Below the pieces are notes generated by a model. That model was not told the origin of the DNA and ran no database searches. It saw only the letters and a program-made list of their open reading frames with translations. Shown here one piece after another: positions 44,691-53,142 of a DNA stretch of 64,000 nucleotides. Numbering within the stretch: position 1 is the first letter of the stretch; every line of letters begins with the position of its first letter. The stretch comes from Stomatohabitans albus (GTDB taxonomy: Bacteria; Actinomycetota; Nitriliruptoria; Euzebyales; Euzebyaceae), in contig NZ_JAYKKE010000002.1 in the NCBI RefSeq assembly GCF_036336025.1, forward strand, positions 175,364 through 239,363, in the 5' to 3' direction. The position numbers were made by a program, and so were the translations under genes.

Positions 44691-45620
44691 CTAGCCGCCA
44701 ACACCCTCCTCTTGAATCGGAAATTGCTCAGTACGTTGAAAACGAGGGATGAGCCACGCCGCGAGGAGCACAAATGGGAGTGAAACAATAAGACCGCTGA
44801 TACCTGGGCCAAAGATTCTGTGCGGCAAATCATTGGTTGCAATGATTACCGGAAAGCCACCAACTGCATTGATCGTCCCGTGCCCGAGGGCAGCCGGCCA
44901 GATGGTGCCAGAACGCTCGGTGAGATAGGAGAGGAACGTCCCCGCACCGAAACAAAACACACTCATGACAATGATTCCTAGCCAGGGGTATCCGGGGTAC
45001 TCGGTTGCGTAATTGTGGCCCATGGTGTTAATCGGGGTATGCCAGAATCCCCAAATGACGCCCATGATTAGGTGGGCGTAGCGCGGGCGTAGCCGTTCAG
45101 CGAGCGCTGGATATAAAAAGCCGCGCCACCCGAGTTCCTCACCAAGCGCTGGCAAGGTATTAATGATTGGGGCAATGAAAACACCGCTTACCAACGAAAT
45201 ACCGACGATACTGGGAATTGCTTCATCAGGGACAGTCTCACTCGGTAACTGAAGTGATTGACGCATACCGCTCAGCGAGAGGTCGAGATCGTGTGGGAGC
45301 AGAAGGAAAAACCCGAGGGCCCCGAGCAGGACACAACCGATCGGAACAAGCCATGCGGCGAGATAGACCTTCCAGCGGTTACGAATATGAAATTGAAGCG
45401 AAGGTGTAAGTACCCGCTTGCGTTTGTTGGAGAGCCAAAGCACAAGTACACCTAACGCAGGTGACCACATTGCCATCACTGAGGTGATGAATGCCAGTGA
45501 AGATACGAACGATGGGTCCTGGTTATTCTTCGTAACGACATAAAGCAGTAGCCATACTGCCCAAGCACCACCAAAAGCTACCGAGAGAAAAACAATGATT
45601 TGCCTTGTTGAGTACGACAT
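44691..45620 (-). CDS. CPBP-family intramembrane metalloprotease (CAAX/immunity type)
   Basis: A 309-residue polytopic membrane protein with the three CPBP motifs: EELGWRGFLYPAL (Glu-Glu and Arg), GFWHTP (His), and GHGTINAVGG (His/Asn). Members process prenylated proteins or protect against self-made bacteriocins. It follows two ABC-2 permease genes on the same strand, 11 bases after the last, which favours an immunity role. Confidence 0.88.
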   Translation of the reverse strand: MSYSTRQIIVFLSVAFGGAWAVWLLLYVVTKNNQDPSFVSSLAFITSVMAMWSPALGVLVLWLSNKRKRVLTPSLQFHIRNRWKVYLAAWLVPIGCVLLGALGFFLLLPHDLDLSLSGMRQSLQLPSETVPDEAIPSIVGISLVSGVFIAPIINTLPALGEELGWRGFLYPALAERLRPRYAHLIMGVIWGFWHTPINTMGHNYATEYPGYPWLGIIVMSVFCFGAGTFLSYLTERSGTIWPAALGHGTINAVGGFPVIIATNDLPHRIFGPGISGLIVSLPFVLLAAWLIPRFQRTEQFPIQEEGVGG

Positions 45621-45631
45621 GGGAGCAGGCC

Positions 45632-46384
45632 TTACCGTCTATTTAAGTGGTCTTTCAAAGGTGATGTGAGTATATACAAGATAAAGAAAACTGTAAATAG
45701 TATTATTGATATAAGTACTAATAATATATTGTTTTGGATATGACTGACAATATCAATACTGGTATTATATTGAGCTGGAATTGACTCTGAAATAAGTGAC
45801 TGAGGGATAATAAAACGAATAGGATAGCTTGACGGTATCTCCTGAATCCAATAACTTAATGCACATCCAAATGTACAAAGAACGATTGGATTAAATGGAT
45901 TGGTAAACCAAAATGATAGCCAGAGCTGAAATATGACGAGTGGAAGACTATTGAATAGCATAAGAACAGCTATATTTAAAACATTTAAGTCAAGTATTCC
46001 TTCAAAATGAAATAGCAGCTTACCAACACTGATTATACCTACAATGAGTAATCCCTGAATATTTAGGCAAAGAAGTATTACTACAAAAAGTTTTGCGGCT
46101 ACTAATTGAATAAATGTCTGTGAGGAAGTACGTATAAATGTCCAATTTGGCCCATTGATTTCCATTGCCAGAATTGCTGCCGAAAGGGAAGCAATTCCAA
46201 TAGGGTAAACATAGTAAATATGTGCGCGCAACGTCATTGCCGTTAACGATTCCCAGGAGAGAGGAGTGTTGGCTGAAATATGAAGGGCAGTGTAGGTACC
46301 AATAGCTACCGCGATTAATGGCGTTAGGATGGTAATAACCCACAGGGGAGAGCGATTAAGCTTAAGTAATTCTGCACGTAACAT
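45632..46384 (-). CDS. ABC-2 type permease, lantibiotic-immunity-like (MutG/MutE group)
   Basis: A 250-residue membrane protein with about six hydrophobic segments and no enzymatic motif. Size, topology and pairing with a second 250-residue permease and one ATPase match MutFEG/LanFEG-type self-immunity exporters. The gene is clearly AT-richer than the surrounding chromosome, with codons such as ATA and AAA frequent, suggesting transfer. It is three bases from the next permease gene. Confidence 0.8.
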   Translation of the reverse strand: MLRAELLKLNRSPLWVITILTPLIAVAIGTYTALHISANTPLSWESLTAMTLRAHIYYVYPIGIASLSAAILAMEINGPNWTFIRTSSQTFIQLVAAKLFVVILLCLNIQGLLIVGIISVGKLLFHFEGILDLNVLNIAVLMLFNSLPLVIFQLWLSFWFTNPFNPIVLCTFGCALSYWIQEIPSSYPIRFIIPQSLISESIPAQYNTSIDIVSHIQNNILLVLISIILFTVFFILYILTSPLKDHLNRR

Positions 46385-46387
46385 CAG

Positions 46388-47140
46388 CTACTTCCTTTTT
46401 CTAGCAAACTGATGAATCCCAATTGAGTAGACCGCAAGAGAAACTAGTAAAAACCCAATGGGATACCAAAGAGAAGGCCAATAGTAGTCCAGGTGATTGC
46501 CAAGGTAGGCAACATGGGCAATAAGAGTGTAATACCCCCACGGCGTGAGTGTCGCTATAACTGAAGTATTACTCATCAACATAGCGCCTAAAAAGGAACC
46601 AAGTACAGCAAGACCTACGCTGAGTAATTGATTCTTGACGACAGATGATAGATAAATATGTAAGGCCATAAAGCCTATATCTACCGTGATGAGTAATCCT
46701 GAATACGAAAACCAGTGGGCAAGACTGAGCGGTCCATTGAGATGGGCGAGATAGCCAATACCAAGAATAAGGAGTGTTTGTAATAAAATAGTTGGAATAA
46801 TCAGGAGGACAAGCATTAAGAGCTTGGCACTACACATCCGTTCAACAGTTATTCCTATTGAGCGACCCATATTCCAACCATGTGAGTTGTGTTCGATGTC
46901 AACCTGGCGACTCACAATGGTTGCAACCATAATTGGTGAGATCATGGTGGCTATAAAGGTGTAATCAAGTAGCAAATCTGCCCAAGTCGTCGTGCGTGTA
47001 ACGTGCTCGTCAATTTGAAGCCCTGACGTTACGATGCCTGCACAGCTCAGGATGGCAATAATTGCAATCGCTGAGAGAAGAAACCGAATATGACGAAGGC
47101 GTTTAATTTTATGAAACTCGATGATTAAGGCATGGGTCAT
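46388..47140 (-). CDS. ABC-2 type permease, lantibiotic-immunity-like (partner)
   Basis: A 250-residue membrane protein with about six hydrophobic segments. The segment SRQVDIEHNSHGWNMGRSIG near residue 75 resembles the conserved region of MutE/EpiE permeases. It overlaps its ATPase gene by four bases. Like its partner it is AT-rich compared with the rest of the window. Confidence 0.82.
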   Translation of the reverse strand: MTHALIIEFHKIKRLRHIRFLLSAIAIIAILSCAGIVTSGLQIDEHVTRTTTWADLLLDYTFIATMISPIMVATIVSRQVDIEHNSHGWNMGRSIGITVERMCSAKLLMLVLLIIPTILLQTLLILGIGYLAHLNGPLSLAHWFSYSGLLITVDIGFMALHIYLSSVVKNQLLSVGLAVLGSFLGAMLMSNTSVIATLTPWGYYTLIAHVAYLGNHLDYYWPSLWYPIGFLLVSLAVYSIGIHQFARKRK

Positions 47141-48036
47141 TGTGCTGCTCCGTCAGGAGTGAGGTTAACAAATACCTCTTCTAAACTGCGCGGGACCCGA
47201 CGAACTTCATAAATCGGGATACCAGCGAGTGCAAGCCGTTGGATCACCTTGGCGCTTTCTACATGGGACACTTTACGAACCATGATTCCCCCAGGGATGG
47301 GAATAGCCCCAGTGATCTGTGATACAGCTCCGGTTCGGTCCGGTGTCTCAATCACCAAATCTGGAGCGGTATGGGTTTCTAATGCGTCACGAGTGCCTTC
47401 GAATAACAACTTCCCATCATCAATAATCCCGACGACATGGGCCATGTTGTCGACCTCATCAAGTTTGTGGCCGGTAACCAGCACAGTGGTACCTCGGCTC
47501 GCTAATTGACTGAGCAACAGGCGTATCTCTTCAATACCGGCAACATCAAGTCCATTGGTCGGTTCATCAAGAATGATGAGTTCAGGGTTTCGGGCCAGCA
47601 CCATCGCAATCCCGAGGCGCTGGCGCATACCTAACGAATAGGTCCGGATTAATTTGTCTCGATGAGGAGTCAGGCGAACCATATCTAACGCCCGGTCCAC
47701 TTGGCGTTTAGTAAGCCCCAACATATCTTGCACGATGTGCATATTTTCCGAGGCAGTGAGATGGTTATACCCAGGTGGTCCATCAACCATCGCCCCAATC
47801 CGGTTGACCAACTGCTTTGCATTATGGCGGTTCATCGGTGTACCCAGCACGTCTACCTGGCCACTCGTGGGGGGAAGCAGCCCAAGAATCATACGAATAA
47901 GCGTTGACTTACCCGCATCCTTTGGGCCAATGAGGCCATATACCGTTCCGGTTGGTACGGTCATCGACACCGAATCGACAACTTTTCTGTTCTTAAATTG
48001 TTTTGTCAGCGCATGAGTGCTAATCGCGTGAGCCAT
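47137..48036 (-). CDS. ABC transporter ATPase of the immunity-type exporter
   Basis: A 299-residue ATPase. Walker A is GPKDAGKS, a slight change from the usual GPNGAGKS that keeps the GxxxxGKS core. The signature is YSLGMRQRLG and Walker B LIILDEPTNGLD. A C-terminal extension of about 80 residues is typical of the BcrA/MutF group. It is the first gene of a four-gene minus-strand unit: ATPase, two permeases and CPBP protease. Unlike the permeases, its base composition is close to the chromosome. Confidence 0.9.
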   Translation of the reverse strand: MAHAISTHALTKQFKNRKVVDSVSMTVPTGTVYGLIGPKDAGKSTLIRMILGLLPPTSGQVDVLGTPMNRHNAKQLVNRIGAMVDGPPGYNHLTASENMHIVQDMLGLTKRQVDRALDMVRLTPHRDKLIRTYSLGMRQRLGIAMVLARNPELIILDEPTNGLDVAGIEEIRLLLSQLASRGTTVLVTGHKLDEVDNMAHVVGIIDDGKLLFEGTRDALETHTAPDLVIETPDRTGAVSQITGAIPIPGGIMVRKVSHVESAKVIQRLALAGIPIYEVRRVPRSLEEVFVNLTPDGAAQ

Positions 48037-48127
48037 AGCAGAACCTCATCTCTCGCGTTTAAAAAGGTCCGACTATTGAGCATACGTCACACGTTGACAG
48101 AAACTCACATCTTGAGCGCACGTTCAT

Positions 48128-48153
48128 GTGGTCAGCAATATCATGCTGACCAC
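48128..48153. other. Perfect 10-bp inverted repeat between the two ABC exporter units
   Basis: GTGGTCAGCA (48128-48137), ATATCA, TGCTGACCAC (48144-48153). It lies after the 3' end of the 48169 permease gene and about 90 bases before the 48036 ATPase start on the minus strand. No T-run, so either a weak terminator or an operator. Confidence 0.5.
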
Positions 48154-48168
48154 GGGCGATTGTGCAGG

Positions 48169-48951
48169 TTACTGACGTCGTACCAAGATGCGCGAAGCAA
48201 TTACCAGCCCGATGAGTGTCCAGATACCAAGTATGGCAATGTCACGTAGCTCGAGAGGGTATTGGACCGGAAGGAGGGCTGAACGAATAAGGTCGCCGGC
48301 AGCTTGGAAGGGAAGCCATAGGTGAACGGTTTGGAACCAGGAAGGTAACGCAGATGGTGGAAAACTTATAGGAGAGAAGAGCATCACGAAAAAGGCAAGC
48401 AGTTGACTTACCACCATGGCGATCATCCGAGGACACGCCATCGCAACGGCGTAGCCGATTGCCGTTGACATGAGGGCAACCAAGACGGCGGAAATGAAGA
48501 GGAGCGGCCAGTCAATCGGAAATACAAATCCGTAATAGAGCTGTCCCGTTACGATCCCCATGGCAACGCCTGGAAGGGTTATGAATAGCCATACGGTGAA
48601 ATCACAACAAAGCAGCAACATTCTTGGGATTGGAAGAGCGCGCTGGTAGTCAAGGAGTCCATTGGCACGGGCTTCACTGAGTGCTTGGGGTACCACCACA
48701 AAGCCGACCAGTGACAACATGACAGTTGGTGCACCGCTAGACAAAAACATGGCAGTTTGAAGGTCCAACGATGGAATCAGGAGGCCAAATCCAACAATGA
48801 TCGAAATGCCCATCAGCATTTGGACCGCAATAATCAAAGGAAGTGCTGGTCTGGTACTGATGAAACTCCATTGCAAGAGAGTCAGATATGTACGGATGGG
48901 ACTTGTCCGAACAGGATCTGGTGAAGGCATGGGTGCGAGTTCATACGACAT
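48169..48951 (-). CDS. ABC-2 type permease
   Basis: A 260-residue membrane protein with about six hydrophobic segments of the ABC-2 (drug/antibiotic exporter) class. It overlaps the upstream ATPase gene by 11 bases and forms an exporter with it. Composition is like the chromosome, so it is distinct from the AT-rich pair downstream. Substrate unknown. Confidence 0.85.
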   Translation of the reverse strand: MSYELAPMPSPDPVRTSPIRTYLTLLQWSFISTRPALPLIIAVQMLMGISIIVGFGLLIPSLDLQTAMFLSSGAPTVMLSLVGFVVVPQALSEARANGLLDYQRALPIPRMLLLCCDFTVWLFITLPGVAMGIVTGQLYYGFVFPIDWPLLFISAVLVALMSTAIGYAVAMACPRMIAMVVSQLLAFFVMLFSPISFPPSALPSWFQTVHLWLPFQAAGDLIRSALLPVQYPLELRDIAILGIWTLIGLVIASRILVRRQ

Positions 48952-49918
48952 CAGGTACCTCGGTTTCTGTCATTGCAGTACGTTTCGTTAATTCGATGTA
49001 GACGTCCTCAAGACCAACTGGTGCAATCGAAAAGTGGTCAATTGTGTTTGCTCCCTGTTGGTGCTGGGCCCAATGAATCGCAGTGTTGATCTCCTCGGCG
49101 CCGAATTGGAGGTAGGCACGACGGCCAACCGTGACACGATGAATGATTGGAAACGGGATGGCCTGGTCATTTGCCGTGGGATCTTCAAGTGAGTTTCTCA
49201 AGGCGAGTTCGAGCCGAAAGTGATCGCCGTGCTTGTGACGAAGAACTTCAGGTGAGTCATGTACAAGCACGCGCCCATGGTCCAAAATGATCAGGTCATC
49301 GACCACCCGTTCGGCCTCTATGACGTTATGGGTAACAACAAGGACGGCCGTCCCTGAATCTGCCTTTTTCCGCACAATATTCCACAATTTTCGACGGCGG
49401 CTGGCGTCAACATCATTTGTAGGTTCATCAAGAATGAGTAAGGGTGTTCGGGCAATCGTTGCCATGGCGAAGGCCGTTAACCGACGAACACCCCCTGATA
49501 GCCCCTTGCCTTCTGGAAATGCACGTTGTCGCGACCACGCAGTGATATCGAGTGCCTCCATAAGTGCGTGAGCATCACGTTTCGCCTCCAAGGGTGACAG
49601 CCCATAGAGTCGTCCAGCGATTTCAATCGCCTCACGAGGATTCAACCCATCTATGGGGGCTTGGCTTTGCGGTTGTAATGCCGTCAATTCACGTGCTCGG
49701 GCTGGATGTGCAATGGCGTCAACACCGGCAACAACAATCGAACCAGCGTGTGGTTTGAGAAGGCCAACGATTTGAGAAACGAGCGTTGTCTTACCGGCTC
49801 CATTGTGGCCAAGAAGGCCGAGGATCTGTCCGGGATAGATCTGAAAGCTAATCCCATCATTTGCGACCACCGATTTAAATCGCCTGGTCAACTGTGATAT
49901 GTCAAGTACTGGTTGCAT
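48941..49918 (-). CDS. ABC transporter ATPase, TetR-linked exporter
   Basis: A 325-residue ATPase. Walker A is GHNGAGKTT, the signature GLSGGVRR and Walker B LLILDEPTNDVD, a drug-exporter type with a C-terminal regulatory extension. ATG 49918 is used because GGAG lies seven bases upstream; the in-frame extension to 49942 lacks a signal. It is divergent from tetR at 50009 across a 45-bp palindrome, so the exporter is probably its target. Confidence 0.9.
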   Translation of the reverse strand: MQPVLDISQLTRRFKSVVANDGISFQIYPGQILGLLGHNGAGKTTLVSQIVGLLKPHAGSIVVAGVDAIAHPARARELTALQPQSQAPIDGLNPREAIEIAGRLYGLSPLEAKRDAHALMEALDITAWSRQRAFPEGKGLSGGVRRLTAFAMATIARTPLLILDEPTNDVDASRRRKLWNIVRKKADSGTAVLVVTHNVIEAERVVDDLIILDHGRVLVHDSPEVLRHKHGDHFRLELALRNSLEDPTANDQAIPFPIIHRVTVGRRAYLQFGAEEINTAIHWAQHQQGANTIDHFSIAPVGLEDVYIELTKRTAMTETEVPDVV

Positions 49919-49953
49919 CGTAGACTCCAGTAGAGATTCCAACGGTATCTAAA

Positions 49954-49998
49954 TACTAATACAATTTATATACCGATGGTATTTAAATTGTATTAGTA
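49954..49998. promoter_or_regulatory. 45-bp near-perfect palindrome, probable TetR operator
   Basis: Perfect 15-base arms (49954-49968 and 49984-49998) enclose a nested ATACC-GAT-GGTAT dyad with the same centre, 20 of 22 possible pairs in all. It fills the 90-base gap between the divergent exporter and tetR genes and touches the tetR -10 box. Confidence 0.85.
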
Positions 49999-50008
49999 CT
50001 ATAGGTTC
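49997..50008 (+). promoter_or_regulatory. Probable leaderless promoter of tetR (50009)
   Basis: TACTAT (49997-50002), six bases, ATG 50009. No Shine-Dalgarno. Confidence 0.5.
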
Positions 50009-50719
50009 ATGGTTGATTTCCCACGAGCTCGGGTGGCCAAACAGCGAAAAAGTCACGCTCAAAAGAAGAACGAAACCCAACAGGCACTACTGCTCGCGGC
50101 ATTGGACATATTCAGCCGAGAGGGGTATCACCGTGCCACCCTGGATGCGATTGCTGATATCGCGGGGTATTCGAAGGGTGCCATTTATGCCAATTACTCC
50201 AATAAAGCAGAGCTTTTTCTGGCGGTTATGGAGTTTTTGAACGATGACGATTGCGAACAGATTGTCCAAGAACATGTTGATGAACATGAATTTGAGGGGC
50301 TCGAGACAGACGACGACATTCGTTCTTACGCCAAGGGCCTTGTTGAAGGTATTGGTCTAGCCTCTCTTGAGTTCATGACGGTGGCCATCCGCGATGAATC
50401 ACTGAAAAAGCGGCTTGCACAACGAATGAGTGACAATATCGAAATCGTTATCCCTGATGTACAAGAGTGGCGATCGGATCGTGATCCGCTAACCGATAAG
50501 CAGATCGCCTATCTCATGGGCGCATTTGAGCTTGGGTTTAACGTGCTTGCACTTTTGGGCGTTCCAGATATCCATACAACCCTCAATGAAGTTGGATTGG
50601 CACGTCTCGCTAATCCTCGTCAAGCCGCTGATCAACCGATCCCAAAGGGGCTTGAGCTGCCAATGATGACACAAGTTGAACAAATTGAGGCCTTTATTAG
50701 AAGTTATCTAGGCCGGTGA
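50009..50719 (+). CDS. TetR-family regulator of the divergent ABC exporter
   Basis: A 236-residue repressor. A basic N-terminal arm rich in Lys/Arg is followed by the helix-turn-helix with IADIAGYSKGAIYANYSNKAEL (about residues 47-68). The large helical C-terminal domain is unassigned. The gene is divergent from the ABC exporter at 48941-49918 and starts beside a 45-bp palindrome. Control of that exporter and of itself is inferred. Confidence 0.88.
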   Translation: MVDFPRARVAKQRKSHAQKKNETQQALLLAALDIFSREGYHRATLDAIADIAGYSKGAIYANYSNKAELFLAVMEFLNDDDCEQIVQEHVDEHEFEGLETDDDIRSYAKGLVEGIGLASLEFMTVAIRDESLKKRLAQRMSDNIEIVIPDVQEWRSDRDPLTDKQIAYLMGAFELGFNVLALLGVPDIHTTLNEVGLARLANPRQAADQPIPKGLELPMMTQVEQIEAFIRSYLGR

Positions 50720-50760
50720 TTTACGCTCTCCTTAGCGCGTCATCACGTTAAGGAGGCCGT

Positions 50761-51465
50761 GTGACTCATCAACTCGAACTTGAGGACTATCGGGATCTCA
50801 TCAATCTTGACACGCCGGTTGTGCGTGAACCAGGATCGGTCTACGGCATTGACCCGATGGGTCTACCTACGATTGCGGACAGCTTTGCTAAGACTCCTTA
50901 TCCATCAGCTCCATCCACGAGTCTCTGGCAGGGCGATATCACCACGCTCGCCGCCGATGCCATCGTGAACGCGGCCAATGCAGGGCTACGAGGATGTTCC
51001 ATCCCAAACCACCCGTGTATTGATTGGGCTATTACACAACGGGCCGGCCATCAGATCATCGCCGATTGCCAGCGCATCATCCAGCGTCAAGGGCACCCAG
51101 AAGTAGCTGGCCAGGCGAAGATTACGCGTGGCTATAACCTTCCATCTCGGTTTGTCCTCCATACGGTTGGCCCCATCGTACGTGGAGAACTCACCCCAGC
51201 GCACGAAGATGCATTGGCGTCGTGCTACTGGGCTTGTCTCGAACTTGCCGCTGAGGTGGGATATATACGTCATGTGGCTTTTTGTGCTATCAGCACGGGT
51301 GTTTTTGGGTACCCCAAGCGTGAGGCAGCAGTCGTGGCACTCCAAACAGTCAATGAATGGCTACAAACCCATCAGGGTGTGATGGACAGAGTGATCTTTA
51401 ACGTATTCTCACACGATGATCGACGGGTATACGAACGTGCGATTCGCGCTTGGCATGATGACTAG
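50761..51465 (+). CDS. Zinc-type macrodomain protein, ADP-ribose hydrolase
   Basis: A 234-residue macrodomain protein. The ADP-ribose-binding motif DAIVNAANAGLRGCSIPN is near 63-80, and GCSIPNHPCIDWAI carries the Cys-His-Cys zinc ligands of the staphylococcal/streptococcal Zn-macro class. AISTGVFGYPKREAA is the second phosphate loop. In those species the enzyme reverses mono-ADP-ribosylation of GcvH-L by SirTM; no SirTM or GcvH-L gene is seen here. GTG start with AAGGAGG four bases upstream. Confidence 0.9.
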   Translation: MTHQLELEDYRDLINLDTPVVREPGSVYGIDPMGLPTIADSFAKTPYPSAPSTSLWQGDITTLAADAIVNAANAGLRGCSIPNHPCIDWAITQRAGHQIIADCQRIIQRQGHPEVAGQAKITRGYNLPSRFVLHTVGPIVRGELTPAHEDALASCYWACLELAAEVGYIRHVAFCAISTGVFGYPKREAAVVALQTVNEWLQTHQGVMDRVIFNVFSHDDRRVYERAIRAWHDD

Positions 51466-51541
51466 GTAGCAATCTAGATTTTGCCGGCCACCTTGTGACA
51501 TACTCTGCGTTTACCAACGTTGTGGAAGGTATGTCTCAACA

Positions 51542-52762
51542 ATGACAACGAAACGTGCTACAAGCGCCCAGGTGAAAACAATCTTGGCCATTGTGTTTCT
51601 GTCCAATATGGCCCAAATGACCCTTAGCCCAGTAATTCCACCCCTTTCACGTGAATTGAAACTAGAAGAGTGGCACATCGGGCTCATGATCAGTATCGCA
51701 GCTTTGATGGTTGTAGCTACGAGCCAGTTTTGGGGTCGTCGCTCACAGTCTCATGGTCGACGACCGGTCCTCATTACAGCACTCGTGGGGCTAGTGGTTG
51801 CAATGATCTGTTTCACCGGTTTTAGTGCGGCCGGCATGAGTGGGTTATTGACCGGCATACCGTTGCTACTTGGATTGCTTATAACGCGTGGGTTCTTGTT
51901 CGGTGGTTCACTTGCCGGCGTTGTGCCGACAGCTCAAGCCTTTATTGCCAATGTCACAACGACTGAAACAGCCCGTGTGAAGGGTATGGCAGGCATCGGG
52001 TCGGCGCAGGGGTTAGCTCTGGTTGTGGGTTCAGTTGTGGGTGGTGTACTGGCAAAATTTGGACTCTTAGTTTCTATTGGTGCAGTACCGTTTCTCCTTC
52101 TCGGTGCGCTTGGGTTGGCTTTTTTTGTACTCCAACCAGAAGAACGTACCGCGCTTATACAAGACCCTCCCCGTATCAGCCCTTTGGATCACCGTGTCAC
52201 CCCCTTTTTGCTGGCAGGGTTCGCCATGTTTATGGCATTAGGCTTCATCCAGTTTTTGGCAGGCTTTCTCATCCAAGACCGCTATGGGCTCGATGGAGAA
52301 ACGACAGGTCTCATGACTGGACTCACGGTGTTATGTGCCGGAGTAATGATGATTATTTCCCAAGCCATGATCGTGCCACGGTCAAACTGGTCGCCGACTA
52401 CGCTCTTACGGGTTGGGATCGGGATTGGGTTAATTGGGTGCGTGGGCTTTGCCCTCCATGGGCCGATCTGGCTCCTTATGGCTTCTGTAGGGGTCATCGG
52501 AGGCGGCATCGGGATGGCGATGCCTGGCTACACTGCGGGACCGTCGCTGTTACTCACCCAAGAAGAGCAAGGCAGTCTGGCCGGACTGATTGCGGCGACC
52601 AATGCGTTGACCTTTGTTATCGCACCGATTGCGAGCACATCGCTATACGGCATTTGGCCGGACTTACCTGCCTATATCGGTGTGGGCATCATGGTATTGG
52701 CATTAGTCCTCGTATTGTTCCACCCACGGTTCTCACACATGCCCACTGCACCCCGGGAATAG
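51542..52762 (+). CDS. MFS transporter
   Basis: A 406-residue major-facilitator transporter with about 12 hydrophobic segments. The loop 2-3 signature is FWGRRSQSHGRRPVLI, and residues 10-45 carry NMAQMTLSPVIPPLSREL. It belongs by appearance to the drug-proton antiporter group. GGAAGG lies 12 bases upstream of the ATG, rather far, and a TATGTC box six bases upstream makes leaderless translation possible too. No regulator gene is adjacent. Confidence 0.85.
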   Translation: MTTKRATSAQVKTILAIVFLSNMAQMTLSPVIPPLSRELKLEEWHIGLMISIAALMVVATSQFWGRRSQSHGRRPVLITALVGLVVAMICFTGFSAAGMSGLLTGIPLLLGLLITRGFLFGGSLAGVVPTAQAFIANVTTTETARVKGMAGIGSAQGLALVVGSVVGGVLAKFGLLVSIGAVPFLLLGALGLAFFVLQPEERTALIQDPPRISPLDHRVTPFLLAGFAMFMALGFIQFLAGFLIQDRYGLDGETTGLMTGLTVLCAGVMMIISQAMIVPRSNWSPTTLLRVGIGIGLIGCVGFALHGPIWLLMASVGVIGGGIGMAMPGYTAGPSLLLTQEEQGSLAGLIAATNALTFVIAPIASTSLYGIWPDLPAYIGVGIMVLALVLVLFHPRFSHMPTAPRE

Positions 52763-52783
52763 TTCAGGGTAGTGGTGCACAAA

Positions 52784-52808
52784 AGCCCGTACCGATCCGG
52801 TACGGGCT
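52784..52808. terminator. Bidirectional terminator between MFS and glsB
   Basis: AGCCCGTACCG (52784-52794), ATC, CGGTACGGGCT (52798-52808). On the minus strand it is followed by TTTTG, so it mainly ends the glsB transcript. Confidence 0.8.
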
Positions 52809-52824
52809 CACTTCATGAGAAGAT

Positions 52825-53088
52825 TTATGCTTTCTTACCTTTGAAGAAGCTGTAGACGTATGAAACGATTACACCACCAACAATTGCTGAAATCCAGGTT
52901 GGAATACTGAAGAAACCTGTGTTTACATCAATGTGAAAGAGCGTGGAGCTCAACCAACCGCCTACGAGTGCACCAACAACACCAAGAATCAGAGAAATAA
53001 CCCAACCCCCTTCAATACGTCCTGGTGCAATAGAGCGAACAATCGAACCGGCAATAAGGCCGAGGACAATCCAAGCAAGAAAACCCAT
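52825..53088 (-). CDS. GlsB/YeaQ/YmgE-family stress-response membrane protein
   Basis: An 87-residue hydrophobic protein with three membrane segments: LAWIVLGLIAGSIV at the N-terminus, then GWVISLILGVVGALVGGWL, and WISAIVGGVIVSYVYSF at the end. Transglycosylase-associated protein family, often stress-induced. AAAGGA precedes ATG 53088, so the longer frame to 53142 is not used. It ends with a lysine-rich tail. Confidence 0.88.
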   Translation of the reverse strand: MGFLAWIVLGLIAGSIVRSIAPGRIEGGWVISLILGVVGALVGGWLSSTLFHIDVNTGFFSIPTWISAIVGGVIVSYVYSFFKGKKA

Positions 53089-53142
53089 GATGAGTCCTTT
53101 CAATAACGAGTGGATACGGACATCTTCGTCAGGTTTGTGCAT

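Noticed and set aside
51530..51541. Leaderless promoter for the MFS gene at 51542
   Set aside because: TATGTC has the six-base spacing but lacks the final T of the box, and GGAAGG could still serve as a distant ribosome-binding site. Not counted among the nine.
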